NCBI GenBank assembly: GCA_019931245.1
Contig: JAINDL010000030.1
Span: 1 to 64,000, forward strand
Direction of reading: 5' to 3'
From: Bryobacteraceae bacterium CoA2 C42
GTDB lineage: Bacteria; Acidobacteriota; Terriglobia; Bryobacterales; Bryobacteraceae
Length of the DNA: 64,000 nucleotides
Of the stretch, positions 47,128 through 59,429 are shown piece after piece. The position numbers were made by a program, and so were the translations under genes. Numbering within the stretch: the stretch's first letter is position 1; each line of letters opens with the position of its first letter. The notes beneath the pieces were generated by a model that saw nothing but the letters and a program-made list of their open reading frames with translations, had not been told where the DNA came from and searched no databases.

Positions 47128-48678
47128 CTAAAACTTCGCAAACCGGTAGGCATACAGGTCCGCGTCCCGCAGTACGAACCGCACCCGCACCGGCGTCCCC
47201 GCCAGCTTGCTCACATCCTCCGAGCCGCGCCAGGAAACCGCCCGGTCCACCGTGTCGCCAAACACTTCGTCGCAGTCCGCCGCCGCGAACCCGGGCAACG
47301 GGCTCCCGTCGGGCTTTTGCAGCTCCACCTGCACCAAGCCCACCGCCGAAGTCGCGAAGTTCAGGCGCAGCCGTCCCCCGCTAAACCGCAACGGCCGCGT
47401 GATCAGCTCGCCCCCGCCCGCCCCGGCGCTCGCGCTGACGAATCCATCCAGCCGCAGCGTATACCGCCGCACCTCGCTGCTGTTCCCTGTCCAGTAGCTT
47501 TCGCTCGCATACAGCGAAAGCTCATTCGGCGCCCCGGCCAGCGCCGACCGCGTCTCCACCAGGTGCCAGCCGATGTACTGATGGCCGTAGTTCCACGTCC
47601 CCGGCCGCTCGATGCCGGGCCGTAGAAAGCCTTCGTTCCAACGGTGAAACAGCACCCCATCGCGGCTCGCCATCAGCAGCGCCTCGGTGATCGCCGTGCC
47701 GTAGCGCATCGACGCCGTCGACCGCTGCCGCCGGTGCTCCTCCTCGGGCAATGCCCGCAGCGAAGGCGACCACGGCCGTTCGGTATACCGCGTCGGAAAC
47801 CCGATCAGCAGGTGCGGCGCACGCGCGTAAGGCTTCACCTGGTTCGTGTACAACTGCTCGGCCGGCGAGTCGACGTAGCGCAGATCTCGGGCCTCACGCC
47901 ACGTAACGAAGTCATCGGAGACCGCCGTGCGAATCGCCCGCAGGCCGCTCGGCTTCCACGTCTCACCGGTTGTCACGCCTTCGGTAAACGAGCGCCAGTA
48001 GGCGCGATACTGCCCCCGCGCGCCGTCCCAGAAGCCCAGGTTCTGCGAATCGAAGGCCCCATCGGTGATCACGGGCGCCTCGCGTAACGCCGTCCAGCCG
48101 AAACCATCGGCCGAACCCATCGCGATCAGCCCGTGCGCCTTCCGGTCGGCCGACCGGATGAAGGCCTTATAGCGCGCCTCCCGACCCGCCGCGGGGTTGG
48201 TGTCGAGAAACACGGCCGGGTGTGCCGCGTCCAGATTCAGCGCGCCCCGCGGCCCGGAAGCAAGCACGATGTTGTTCGCCTTGCTGCCGCGGAACTCCAC
48301 CAGCCCCAGCTCCGGTTTGCGCCAGTGGATGCCGTCTTCGCTTTCGGCATAGCAGCAGTGGCCGCCATGGGCATCGGCGCGCAGCTTCCCCGTGGAGACG
48401 TCCATGTGGTAGGCCTTGTAGAACATGCGGTAGCGACCGGCGTCTTCAAAGATGCTGTGGTAGCCGCTCCCCGGGCCCTCCCACGGAGCATCGTGCACCA
48501 GCACGGTTTCGCGCGGTTGCGGAGCATGCAGCCGCAACGCGGTCCCACCGGCCAGGCGTTCCACTAGGTGCCGGTCGACGAACAACTCCCGCCGGTCGGC
48601 GATATCGATGGCCGCTTCCTTGGTCTGCGCGGAGGCCGCTCCGAGAGCGGCTAGCGATGTGAACTGGCGCCTGGTCAT
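47128..48678 (-). CDS. Secreted beta-propeller-like hypothetical protein (glycoside hydrolase 32/43-like)
   Basis: 516-residue protein. ATG at 48678 gives a Tat-like signal MTRRQFTSLAALGAASAQ. Repeats resembling five-bladed propeller blades are visible: IFEDAGRYRMFYKAYH, YAESEDGIHWRKPELGLVEF, FDSQNLGFWDGARGQYRAYWRSF, VSDDFVTWREARDLRY and ASRDGVLFHRWNEGFLRPG. These resemble GH32/43/130-type proteins, which degrade glycans, but catalytic acids were not assigned. It follows the DUF1501 gene by 25 nt on the same strand, so it may belong to the PSD1/DUF1501 unit. A TATGAT hexamer lies 7 nt before the ATG. Confidence 0.6.
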   Translation of the reverse strand: MTRRQFTSLAALGAASAQTKEAAIDIADRRELFVDRHLVERLAGGTALRLHAPQPRETVLVHDAPWEGPGSGYHSIFEDAGRYRMFYKAYHMDVSTGKLRADAHGGHCCYAESEDGIHWRKPELGLVEFRGSKANNIVLASGPRGALNLDAAHPAVFLDTNPAAGREARYKAFIRSADRKAHGLIAMGSADGFGWTALREAPVITDGAFDSQNLGFWDGARGQYRAYWRSFTEGVTTGETWKPSGLRAIRTAVSDDFVTWREARDLRYVDSPAEQLYTNQVKPYARAPHLLIGFPTRYTERPWSPSLRALPEEEHRRQRSTASMRYGTAITEALLMASRDGVLFHRWNEGFLRPGIERPGTWNYGHQYIGWHLVETRSALAGAPNELSLYASESYWTGNSSEVRRYTLRLDGFVSASAGAGGGELITRPLRFSGGRLRLNFATSAVGLVQVELQKPDGSPLPGFAAADCDEVFGDTVDRAVSWRGSEDVSKLAGTPVRVRFVLRDADLYAYRFAKF

Positions 48679-48703
48679 GCCTACGATCATATGCCCGTCG
48701 CGG

Positions 48704-50104
48704 TCAGGCACGGAGCAGGTCCCGGATAACGCGCCCGTGCACGTCCGAAAGCCGGTAATCCCGCCCGCTGAAGCGGTAGGTGAGGCGTTCGTGATCCATG
48801 CCCAGCAGGTGCAGCACCGTCGCCCACAGATCATAGACCGTCATCGCGTTTTCCACCGCATAGTAGCCGAACTCGTCCGTCTGCCCGTGGATGTAGCCGC
48901 CCTTCACCCCGCCCCCGGCCAGCCAGATGCTGAAGCCGAACGGGTTGTGATCGCGCCCATTGGAGCCCTGCGCAAACGGTGTCCGGCCGAACTCGCCAGC
49001 CCAGATAATCAGCGTCTGCTCAAAGAGTCCGCGCGCCTTCAAATCCGTAATCAGGCCCGCAATCGGCTGGTCCACCTGCAGCGCCATCTCCGTGTGGCCC
49101 TCCTTGAGCACCGAGTGCTGATCCCACGGGTTGCCGCTCTGGCCCGGATCCGCCGGACGCATCAAACAAGTCAGTTCCACAAACCGGACCCCGCGTTCCA
49201 CCAACCGCCGGGCCAGCAGACACTGCTTGCCGTAGGCCGCCGTGTTGGCGTTGGGCGAGTCCATGCCGTAGAGCTTCCTGGTCGCTTCGCTTTCCCCGCC
49301 GAGCTCCATCAACTCCGGCACGGCGGTCTGCATGCGGTAGGCCGTCTCGTAGTTGCGAATGGCGGTTTCCACCTGCGCATCGGCCGCCGTCCGGGCGGTG
49401 AACTGCTGGTCCATGGACCGGATAAAGGCGAGGCGCCGCTGCTGCTCGCGGTCCGCCTCCTTCGGTTTGATATTGTTTAGCGGCTCCGCCGCCTCCGGAT
49501 AGAGCAACGAGGCCTGGTGTTCGGCCGGCAGGAAGCCGCTGCCGTACATGCCGATGCCGCCGAGCGGCACCCCGCCGCTGGCGAGCACCACAAAGCCAGG
49601 CAGGTTACGATTCTCGCTGCCGAGGCCGTAATTGATCCACGCGCCCGCGTTCGGAAAGCCGAGAAACGGCTGGCCCGTGTGGAGGAAGAAGTTGCCCTGG
49701 GCGTGCTCGTTGGCCGTGCTCGTCATCGAACGGATCAGGCAGAGATCGTCGGCGCGGGCCGCCATGTGCGGAAACAGCTCGCTCACCGGCATGCCGCACT
49801 GCCCGTGGTTCTGGAAGCTCCACGGACTGGGCATGATGCCCTTCACGTCGTTGAACATGGTCGGCTTTACCGGCATTGGCATCGGCTTGCCCGCATCGCG
49901 CGCCAGCCGGGGCTTGGGATCGAAGCTGTCCACGTGCGAGACGCCGCCGGACATAAAACAAAAAATGACACTTTTGATTTTGGGCGGAAAGTGCGGACGC
50001 GGCGCCGCCTCCTCAGCGGCCAACGCCGAAAAGGCGGTCAGGCCGAATCCGGTCGAGGCACGGCGCAGCAGTTCGCGCCGGGAAAGCATAGGTCGATTCT
50101 GCAT
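48704..50104 (-). CDS. DUF1501 domain-containing protein, Tat-exported (second copy)
   Basis: 466-residue DUF1501 protein with signal SRRELLRRASTGFGLTAFSALA. FCFMSGGVSHVDSFDPKP, PSPWSFQNHGQCGMPVSELFPHMA, WAGEFGRTPFAQGSNGRDHNP and WLAGGGVKGGYIHG are the family signatures, aligned with those of the copy at 6184-7569. ATG at 50104 (MQNRPMLSRR) is used; ATG at 50089 is possible, and neither has a strong Shine-Dalgarno sequence. It begins 5 nt after the PSD1 gene stop, conserving the gene order of the first pair. Confidence 0.88.
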   Translation of the reverse strand: MQNRPMLSRRELLRRASTGFGLTAFSALAAEEAAPRPHFPPKIKSVIFCFMSGGVSHVDSFDPKPRLARDAGKPMPMPVKPTMFNDVKGIMPSPWSFQNHGQCGMPVSELFPHMAARADDLCLIRSMTSTANEHAQGNFFLHTGQPFLGFPNAGAWINYGLGSENRNLPGFVVLASGGVPLGGIGMYGSGFLPAEHQASLLYPEAAEPLNNIKPKEADREQQRRLAFIRSMDQQFTARTAADAQVETAIRNYETAYRMQTAVPELMELGGESEATRKLYGMDSPNANTAAYGKQCLLARRLVERGVRFVELTCLMRPADPGQSGNPWDQHSVLKEGHTEMALQVDQPIAGLITDLKARGLFEQTLIIWAGEFGRTPFAQGSNGRDHNPFGFSIWLAGGGVKGGYIHGQTDEFGYYAVENAMTVYDLWATVLHLLGMDHERLTYRFSGRDYRLSDVHGRVIRDLLRA

Positions 50105-50109
50105 AGAGT

Positions 50110-53334
<3,225 letters not shown>

Positions 53335-53393
53335 GCGATTATTCTCTCTCTTTCGCCGCCGCCATGGGGCGGGCTTACTGCGGGCCGCCGGTC

Positions 53394-53951
53394 TCAGTGC
53401 TCGTGCAAACACTCCGGGTAAGCGCCCAGAATCGCGTTGCCCTTAAACCCTAACGTATCCGCCATACCCGCCTTCGACGTCCAGTAACCATCGGCTGTCA
53501 ACGCCTTCACCGCCTTGAAAAAACGCTCCCCGGTACCCTTCACCGGCCCCGCGTCGCAGCGCGCGCACAGCGGCTCTAAAATCGCCAACTGCGCCTTCTC
53601 CCCCAACTCGGCAAACGGCCGCCCCTTGGTCTGCTTGTTCAGCCACTCCAACCCCGCCGCGAACACCTTCTGCTGCGCCGGATTCTTACCCACCACGAAG
53701 TCGATGTAAGCCGGCACCCCGGCCGCCCCCGCCCCCGGCGTATCGGTCTGCGGAATGATGCGCTCTGCGATCGCCGCAATCGTCGCAAAATCGGCCTTGT
53801 TGAAGTACGCCGGTTCCGGCAGCGCCGCCTGCCCGCTCACCGCCCCGTGCGTGCCCTCGTGCTGCGCGTACAGCTCATCCGCGGCGAACGGAAAGGCGCA
53901 CGTCGCCGAAATCGACCCGATAATCTTCAATGCGTCCCGGCGTTCCGCCAT
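53394..53951 (-). CDS. Gluconate 2-dehydrogenase subunit 3 family protein (small subunit of GMC dehydrogenase)
   Basis: 185-residue secreted small subunit. A twin-arginine-like start (AERRDALKIIGSISATCAFPFAADELYA) leads into FNKADFATIAAIAERIIPQTDTPGAGAAGVPAYIDF, the hallmark of the family. It is thought to export and stabilise its GMC partner, which is encoded directly upstream; the ATG shares its A with the TAA stop (TAATG). The pair resembles the glucoside 3-dehydrogenase or FAD-glucose dehydrogenase small/large subunits. Confidence 0.88.
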   Translation of the reverse strand: MAERRDALKIIGSISATCAFPFAADELYAQHEGTHGAVSGQAALPEPAYFNKADFATIAAIAERIIPQTDTPGAGAAGVPAYIDFVVGKNPAQQKVFAAGLEWLNKQTKGRPFAELGEKAQLAILEPLCARCDAGPVKGTGERFFKAVKALTADGYWTSKAGMADTLGFKGNAILGAYPECLHEH

Positions 53952-55498
53952 TACAGTTCTCCTCTCTTGGCCCGCGCCGCCATGTGCTCGGCCGTCCGTG
54001 CCGCCAACGCCATAATCGTCAGCGTCGGGTTCTTCTCCGATGCCGAAGGGAACACGCTCCCGTCCAGCACAAACAGGTTCTTCACGTCATGCGTCTGGCA
54101 GTAAGCGTTCACCACCGATGTCCGCGGATCATTCCCCATCCGCGCTCCGCCCAACTCATGGTTGGTCCGCGGCTCCTCCCACACCCGCTGGATCTTCGCC
54201 CCGGCCGCCAGCAGAATCTCCTTCGACCAGTCCTGCATGTCCCGGAAGATCTTCCAGTCGTTGTCCATCCACGTCACCTGCCGCCTTGCCGACGGCAAAC
54301 CATACTGATCTAACTTCGCGTAGTCGAGGTCAATGAACGACTTCCGGTTCGGCACCATCTCGCCATAAGGACTAAACACGACAAAGGCCGGGTACCGCTC
54401 CTTCACGGCCTTCTTATACGCCGCGCCCATCCCCGGGGTCTCGCGCGCCCAGCCCACGCCCCGCCGGTTCTGGTAGCCGAACTGCGCGCCGAAGCTCCGC
54501 ACGTAGTCCCGCTTCCGCTCATGCATAAAACTCGGCAGATAGGCATGATCCAAAAAACCTTCGTCTTCCTTGAGCGGCGTTCCCACCAGCCCGTCCAAAA
54601 ACGCCTCCACCCCGCCCGTGAAATGCGGAATAAAATGCTTGCCCAACTGCCCGCTCGAATTCGCCAAGCCCCCCTTCGCCGACATCTGCAGCAGCGCCAC
54701 GCTCTGCACGCAAGCGCAGGAAACCACCACCGCCTTGCCCAGCACCTCGCCTTCGGCCTTCGTCTCCCGGTGCACAAACTTCACGCCCCGCGCCCGCCCG
54801 TCGGCGCCCATCATCACCTCGCGCACCACGGCGTTCGGGATCATCTCGAGCTTACCCGTCTTCATCGCCGGCAGTAAGTGCACATCGTAGCTGTTATACT
54901 TCGCCACTACGTCGCAGCCCGCCATGCAGTTGCCGCAGAAGTGGCAGCCCGGCCGCCCGAATTTGGCCTGCGTCAGCGTCGCCTTCCGGACATGAATCGT
55001 CTTCAGACCCAGCTTCCGCGCACCCTTGTCGATCAGCTTATCGGAGCACTTGTAAGGCGCCGGCGGCAGAAAGATCCCGTCCGGCAGATCCTTCAATCCG
55101 TCGTAGTTGCCGCACACCCCCACCTCGCGCTCCACCCGGTCGTAGTATGGCGCCAGTTCGGCATAGTCAATCGGCCAATCCTCGCCCCCGCCGTCAAAGG
55201 TCTTACCCTTGAAGTCGCGCTGCGAAAAGCGCCACGCCACCGCGTTCCACGTTAACGTCTTGCCGCCCAGGCCCCGCGCCCGCTCGCTCTCCATGCCCGG
55301 CTTGCCCGGCTTCATCCGCGGAATCTGCCGGTTGGCGAACTCCCAGGGCATCGAGTGCGTCGGAAAGTCGGTCCGCGTGTTGATCTTCGGCCCTCCCTCC
55401 ACAATTGCCACGTGCGCTCCCGACCGCGCCAGATGCGCCGCCAGCGTACCGCCCGCCGCGCCCGAACCTACCACCACTACGTCATAAACCGTTGCCAT
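53951..55498 (-). CDS. GMC family FAD-dependent oxidoreductase (sugar/glucoside dehydrogenase large subunit)
   Basis: 515-residue flavoenzyme. FAD-binding VVVGSGAAGGTLAAHLA (8-24) and VEGG are at the N terminus. The C-terminal GMC domain has NHELGGARMGNDPRTSVVN and ends LDGSVFPSASEKNPTLTIMALAARTAEHMA. Cys185, Cys188, Cys191 and Cys195 (GCHFCGNCMAGCD) form a cluster consistent with the Fe-S site reported in FAD-dependent sugar dehydrogenases. No own signal peptide: export by hitchhiking on the Tat small subunit downstream is likely. Probable role: oxidation of a sugar or glycoside, perhaps at C3. Confidence 0.88.
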   Translation of the reverse strand: MATVYDVVVVGSGAAGGTLAAHLARSGAHVAIVEGGPKINTRTDFPTHSMPWEFANRQIPRMKPGKPGMESERARGLGGKTLTWNAVAWRFSQRDFKGKTFDGGGEDWPIDYAELAPYYDRVEREVGVCGNYDGLKDLPDGIFLPPAPYKCSDKLIDKGARKLGLKTIHVRKATLTQAKFGRPGCHFCGNCMAGCDVVAKYNSYDVHLLPAMKTGKLEMIPNAVVREVMMGADGRARGVKFVHRETKAEGEVLGKAVVVSCACVQSVALLQMSAKGGLANSSGQLGKHFIPHFTGGVEAFLDGLVGTPLKEDEGFLDHAYLPSFMHERKRDYVRSFGAQFGYQNRRGVGWARETPGMGAAYKKAVKERYPAFVVFSPYGEMVPNRKSFIDLDYAKLDQYGLPSARRQVTWMDNDWKIFRDMQDWSKEILLAAGAKIQRVWEEPRTNHELGGARMGNDPRTSVVNAYCQTHDVKNLFVLDGSVFPSASEKNPTLTIMALAARTAEHMAARAKRGEL

Positions 55499-55501
55499 CG
55501 C

Positions 55502-56374
55502 TCAGTCCCTCAAAAGCCACATCTTCATTGTCTTGGAAACCAACTCGGCCGCATCCTGCTGCACAAAATGCCCCGCCCCCGGCACCGTCACCAGCGTCCA
55601 GTCCTGCGCCAGCCACTGCCACGTTCCGTTTAGCCCGCCCGGCAGCAGCGCCGGGTCGTTCAACCCATGAATCTGCAAAACCGGCGCCATCACTTTCCGC
55701 GGATCCTCCCGCGCCGTATACGGTTCCCGCGGATAGTTCCGCTGGTAGTAAGCCATCATCGCCGCGAAGTCGCTCCGTCCGAACGCCTCCACATACAGCT
55801 TCCGCGCCTCCGGGTCCTTTACCCAACGCGCCAATCCCTCCGCCGTCAGCCCCTTCTCCGACCCCTCGGCCTGAAACCGCCGCGCGTACGCCGCATTCTT
55901 CTGCTGCTCCGGATTCGACGCCAGCTCCCGCGCCATTCCGTTCGGATGCGGCAGATTCAGAATTACCAGTTTCTCCACCATCTCCGGCCTCTGCAGCGCC
56001 ACCTGCCAGGCGATCGCACCGCCCCAGTCATGCCCCACCACAATCGCCTTCTCCCGGCCGAAATGGCGGATCACCGCCGCCACGTCGCCTACCAGCAGCC
56101 GCATCTCGTAGCTCTCTGCGCCCTTCGGCTTATCGGAGAGGTTATAGCCCCGGTTGTCGATCGCCACCACCTCAAACGAAGGCGCCAGCGCCTCCATCTG
56201 GTGCCGCCACGTGTACCAGTAATCGGGAAAACCATGAATCATCACCACCAGCGGCCCCTTGCCCATCGCCGCGTAATGGATCTTCACGCCCCCCGAATCG
56301 GCGTACCCCTCCCGCACGGACAGTGCGCCCGTCAGCGTACCCGCGAACAGACACAGAAGCAGCCAGACCCTCAC
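55502..56374 (-). CDS. Alpha/beta hydrolase, epoxide hydrolase/haloalkane dehalogenase-like, secreted
   Basis: 290-residue hydrolase. GTG at 56374 gives a GTGA overlap with the upstream stop and a clean signal peptide ([17 protein letters not shown]); an in-frame GTG at 56386 is an alternative. [13 protein letters not shown] is the oxyanion-hole region, Asp116 in [10 protein letters not shown] the nucleophile typical of epoxide hydrolases, [12 protein letters not shown] carries the charge-relay acid region and [10 protein letters not shown] the catalytic His. Part of the GMC/BNR operon; the substrate is unknown. Confidence 0.83.
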   Translation of the reverse strand: MRVWLLLCLFAGTLTGALSVREGYADSGGVKIHYAAMGKGPLVVMIHGFPDYWYTWRHQMEALAPSFEVVAIDNRGYNLSDKPKGAESYEMRLLVGDVAAVIRHFGREKAIVVGHDWGGAIAWQVALQRPEMVEKLVILNLPHPNGMARELASNPEQQKNAAYARRFQAEGSEKGLTAEGLARWVKDPEARKLYVEAFGRSDFAAMMAYYQRNYPREPYTAREDPRKVMAPVLQIHGLNDPALLPGGLNGTWQWLAQDWTLVTVPGAGHFVQQDAAELVSKTMKMWLLRD

Positions 56375-57504
56375 TGCATCACCCACTCCGCATTGAATTG
56401 CGCGTGCCGGATCGCCTTACCCGGCGCCTCAAACACACTGTAAGTCACGTGAATCGATCCGTCCTTGGCCTGAATCACCGAGGGGTAATGATACTGCCCC
56501 TCGCCCTTATCCAGGTTTCGCTTCCACTTCCACGTCGCGCCCTCGTCATCGGACAGCGCCACGGCCAACGAATTGCGCCCCTTCTCCACATCGTTGAACA
56601 CCATCAGCCACCGCCCATCGCGCAGGGCGATCGCCTCCAGGCTCGTCCCCGGATTCGGAATCTCCGTATCCTCACCCGCCGACCAGGTCTTGCCCTCATC
56701 CTTCGACACCGACCGGATCACCCGCTTCGGTGGCGGACCGTTATCCCGCATGTAAGCCACTAACTCCCCGCTCCGCTTCCGCACCACCGAAGGCTGAATG
56801 CCGCCGTAACTCACAATCGGCTCGCTCCCCTCCCAACTCACCCCGTTATCATCCGAAATCGCCATGATCCCGAACGAGTACCCGTCCGAATACATCGGCA
56901 CCAGAATGCGCCCGCTCGGCAGCTGCACCGGGTGCGTCCGCGTGAACCAGCCGATCCGCGAACTCAGCTTGTCCGCGCTCAGCTCAATCATCTGCGAGGC
57001 CCACCGCGCCCGCGGCGCCGGCCCTTTCAGATCTTTCTCCATCACCTCTTTCGTCCGCTCGTACATCCGCGGCGGCTTCAGTAGAATGTTGTCGCTGAAG
57101 CCCCACCGCGGCGGCCCGTCGGCCTGCTGATAGTCGGTCGAAATCCGGTACTTCATCAGCGCCGACTCCCACGTATTGGCCAGAATCACGGGCCACAGCA
57201 GCCACAGCCGCTGGTCGCGATCAATCCACGTGACGCAGTTGGTGTCCGGAAACCCCGGCGTGTCGGCCACCACAAACGGCTTGGTCCAGGTTCCGTTCAC
57301 GCGCCGCGCCCCCTGTACCAACACATCATCGGACTGCCGCTCACCCGAACCGTGGAACCACACCACCCACAGGTTCCCGTCCGGCAGCTCCACGATCGAC
57401 GAAGAATGGTTGTGCCACTTCTCGGGCGGAAAAATCAGTTCCGACTTATGAAAAGGTTCCGCCCCGTACAAGCCGGCGGCCAAAAGAAGAAGAGTCCACC
57501 GCAT
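56371..57504 (-). CDS. BNR/Asp-box sialidase-fold exo-glycosidase-like protein, secreted
   Basis: 377-residue six-bladed propeller protein. Signal peptide [16 protein letters not shown]. Asp-box-like repeats are seen in [26 protein letters not shown] and [26 protein letters not shown] and [13 protein letters not shown] resemble sialidase-like BNR_2 proteins. The typical sialidase arginine triad was not assigned, so the substrate may be another acidic sugar or polymer. ATG at 57504 shares its A with the upstream TGA (TGATG), as in coupled operons. Confidence 0.82.
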   Translation of the reverse strand: MRWTLLLLAAGLYGAEPFHKSELIFPPEKWHNHSSSIVELPDGNLWVVWFHGSGERQSDDVLVQGARRVNGTWTKPFVVADTPGFPDTNCVTWIDRDQRLWLLWPVILANTWESALMKYRISTDYQQADGPPRWGFSDNILLKPPRMYERTKEVMEKDLKGPAPRARWASQMIELSADKLSSRIGWFTRTHPVQLPSGRILVPMYSDGYSFGIMAISDDNGVSWEGSEPIVSYGGIQPSVVRKRSGELVAYMRDNGPPPKRVIRSVSKDEGKTWSAGEDTEIPNPGTSLEAIALRDGRWLMVFNDVEKGRNSLAVALSDDEGATWKWKRNLDKGEGQYHYPSVIQAKDGSIHVTYSVFEAPGKAIRHAQFNAEWVMQ

Positions 57505-58613
57505 CAGGCCTCCCAAATCGTCGCACCAATAAACCGTTCGGCGCCCGCGTTCGTGTTGTAGTAATAGACCGTCACTAACTTACCGTCCTTCCGCTGCACC
57601 GTGCGCGTGTAACCCAGGTCCCACGCCCCGCCATCGTCCCGCAGCATCACATCCGGCCCCCAGGTCCGGCCTTCGTCACGGCTGATTCGCGCCCGAATGC
57701 TGTACGGCTTGTTCCGAAAGCCGTAGGTCAAAACCAGCCGCCCATCCCGCAGCCGGATCAGCGCCGGCGGGTTGCCCCCGCCCGTATCATCGACGGGCTG
57801 CGAAAGCTGCCGCCAACTCACTCCGTTGTCCTCGCTCCGCCACGCGGCAATGAACTTCCGGTGCCGGATGGTACAGAGCAGCGTCCGCGGTCCCAGGCGT
57901 AGCGAACTCGGCATGATCGCGTAGTCGTCGCCCTCCGGCTCCGGACATACATTGCCGACCAACGCAAAACTCTTACCCCCGTCCTGCGTCCGCACGCAGA
58001 TCACGCGGCCCTCCCGCTTGTTCTGCTTGCCCGCGGTGAGAAACATCGTCAGCGACTGCGGGCCGTCAACAATATAGTCCGTCCGCGCCGCAATCCCCGG
58101 TGTTCCAAAGTCGGGAATAATGTAGGGTCCCTGCCAGCTCTTGCCCTTGTCCGCCGTTACCAGAAAGCGAGAAGGCCCGACGTGAATGCTCGTCATCCGC
58201 GCCGTCAGCGCAAACCCCGGTGCCTTGAAATCAATGCCTCCCGGGCAGGGCACCGGCTCCTTTCCACCCGGCTCCCCCGGCACGCCCGCTACCTTCAATC
58301 CCGGCGGCGGAATCAGCGCCGCGGGCTTTTCAATCGTCCAACTCTCGCCGCCGTCCAGGCTCCGCGCCAGGACGTGCTCGGCTGCCCGCGAGTAATCGAT
58401 CGAATGCTCCCGACCGGCCAGCGAGTTAGCCTTGAACCAACCCGCTTCAAAGCCCACCAGCAGCTCATCGCCCCAGGCCCACATGCCATGGTTCGCCGGC
58501 CAGCCGCCAAACCGTCCCGGCTGGGCGAACACCTCCCGGTGCCGGGGCGCGGCCGCGCCCCACAGCAATCCCGCCGCAGGGAACTGCAGCAACGTTCGAC
58601 GATGAATCTTCAT
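57504..58613 (-). CDS. BNR/Asp-box sialidase-fold protein, secreted (second type)
   Basis: 369-residue protein with a signal (MKIHRRTLLQFPAAGLLWGAAA). Asp-boxes appear in SLDGGESWTIEK, TADKGKSWQGPY, TQDGGKSFALVG, SEDNGVSWRQLS and SRDEGRTWGPD, indicating a complete propeller. LIRLRDGRLVLTYGFR and RKDGKLVTVYYYN are typical of exo-alpha-sialidase-like families. Together with its downstream neighbour it may trim glycans whose products feed the GMC dehydrogenase. A TATACT hexamer lies 9 nt upstream of the ATG. Confidence 0.82.
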   Translation of the reverse strand: MKIHRRTLLQFPAAGLLWGAAAPRHREVFAQPGRFGGWPANHGMWAWGDELLVGFEAGWFKANSLAGREHSIDYSRAAEHVLARSLDGGESWTIEKPAALIPPPGLKVAGVPGEPGGKEPVPCPGGIDFKAPGFALTARMTSIHVGPSRFLVTADKGKSWQGPYIIPDFGTPGIAARTDYIVDGPQSLTMFLTAGKQNKREGRVICVRTQDGGKSFALVGNVCPEPEGDDYAIMPSSLRLGPRTLLCTIRHRKFIAAWRSEDNGVSWRQLSQPVDDTGGGNPPALIRLRDGRLVLTYGFRNKPYSIRARISRDEGRTWGPDVMLRDDGGAWDLGYTRTVQRKDGKLVTVYYYNTNAGAERFIGATIWEA

Positions 58614-58622
58614 ACCAGCCCC

Positions 58623-58628
58623 AGTATA
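58623..58628 (-). promoter_or_regulatory. Putative -10 element (TATACT) of the BNR/GMC gene set
   Basis: On the minus strand TATACT ends 9 nt before the ATG at 58613, in the 35-nt gap after the SDR gene. The position implies a very short leader, as seen at several other gene starts in this window. No -35 was assigned. Confidence 0.4.
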
Positions 58629-58648
58629 CTGAGAGCCGGCTGCGGCCG

Positions 58649-59377
58649 CTAAATCACCGTCGGTACAATCTCCAGCTCCGGCACCGCCGCCCGCGGATGC
58701 AGCACGGCCACGCTCAGAATGATGTCGGCCACGTCCTCCGGCTGCAGCGCCTTGGCCAGCGTTTCGGCCGAAGGCTTCACCGGCCGCTTCTCCATCAACT
58801 CGGAATCCACCAGCCCCGGGCAAACCACGCACGTCCGGATGCCGTTCTCCCGCTCTTCCTGGCGCACCGCCGCCGCCAGGCCCAACATGCCCCGCTTCGA
58901 CGCCTGGTAGGCCGCGCCGGAAACGTCCGCATACTTGCCCGAAATCGAAGAAACGTAGATCAGGTGCCCCTTGCCCGCCGCCCGCATTGCCGGCAGCAGC
59001 GCCGCCGTCAACGAGTACGGACCGTTCAGATTGACCTCAATCAGCTCGTTCCAGATCGCCCGGTTCAAACGCGCCATCGCCCGGTCCGGCGTGTTCGTTC
59101 CCGTGGCGAACACGAGAATATCCACGCCCCCCAGCTTTGCCACCGCGTCGGCGGCCAAAGCCTCCATCGAATCATGCGAGGCCGCGTCGGCCGTGCCGTA
59201 CGCAATCTCGTGACCTTCGGCGGCAAGCTCCGTTGCTAACTCCGCCAAACGCTCCCCCCGGCGCGCCGAGGCGTAAACTTTGGCTCCGGCTCGGGCAAAC
59301 AGGCGGGCGGTGGCGCGTCCAATTCCGCTGGAGGCGCCGACAATGAGGGTTCTTTCCCCGTGAATAGATACAGGCAC
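58649..59377 (-). CDS. Short-chain dehydrogenase/reductase (SDR)
   Basis: 242-residue NAD(P)-dependent oxidoreductase starting with GTG at 59377. Glycine-rich motif GASSGIG at 14-20, NLNGPY, catalytic Ser in YVSSISGKYADVSG and YQASK pair. CVVCPGLVDSELMEKRP is the usual C-terminal cofactor loop. Substrate unknown; its position upstream of the BNR/GMC genes allows a role in sugar oxidation or reduction. TATAGA (complement of 59384-59389) lies 6 nt before the start codon. Confidence 0.87.
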   Translation of the reverse strand: MPVSIHGERTLIVGASSGIGRATARLFARAGAKVYASARRGERLAELATELAAEGHEIAYGTADAASHDSMEALAADAVAKLGGVDILVFATGTNTPDRAMARLNRAIWNELIEVNLNGPYSLTAALLPAMRAAGKGHLIYVSSISGKYADVSGAAYQASKRGMLGLAAAVRQEERENGIRTCVVCPGLVDSELMEKRPVKPSAETLAKALQPEDVADIILSVAVLHPRAAVPELEIVPTVI

Positions 59378-59383
59378 GAACCA

Positions 59384-59389
59384 TCTATA
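59384..59389 (-). promoter_or_regulatory. Putative -10 element (TATAGA) of the SDR gene
   Basis: TATAGA read on the minus strand ends 6 nt before the GTG at 59377, again predicting a nearly leaderless transcript. It lies in the 52-nt divergent spacer between the SDR and the epimerase gene at 59430. Confidence 0.4.
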
Positions 59390-59429
59390 GCACTATTCGC
59401 CCCACCCTGTTTCGATATGATGTTCCCTG

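Noticed and set aside
46903-47384. Arg/Pro-rich frames in and after the convergent gap
   Set aside because: No motif and composition as expected for antisense or non-coding GC-rich DNA; part overlaps the 3' end of the propeller-protein gene.
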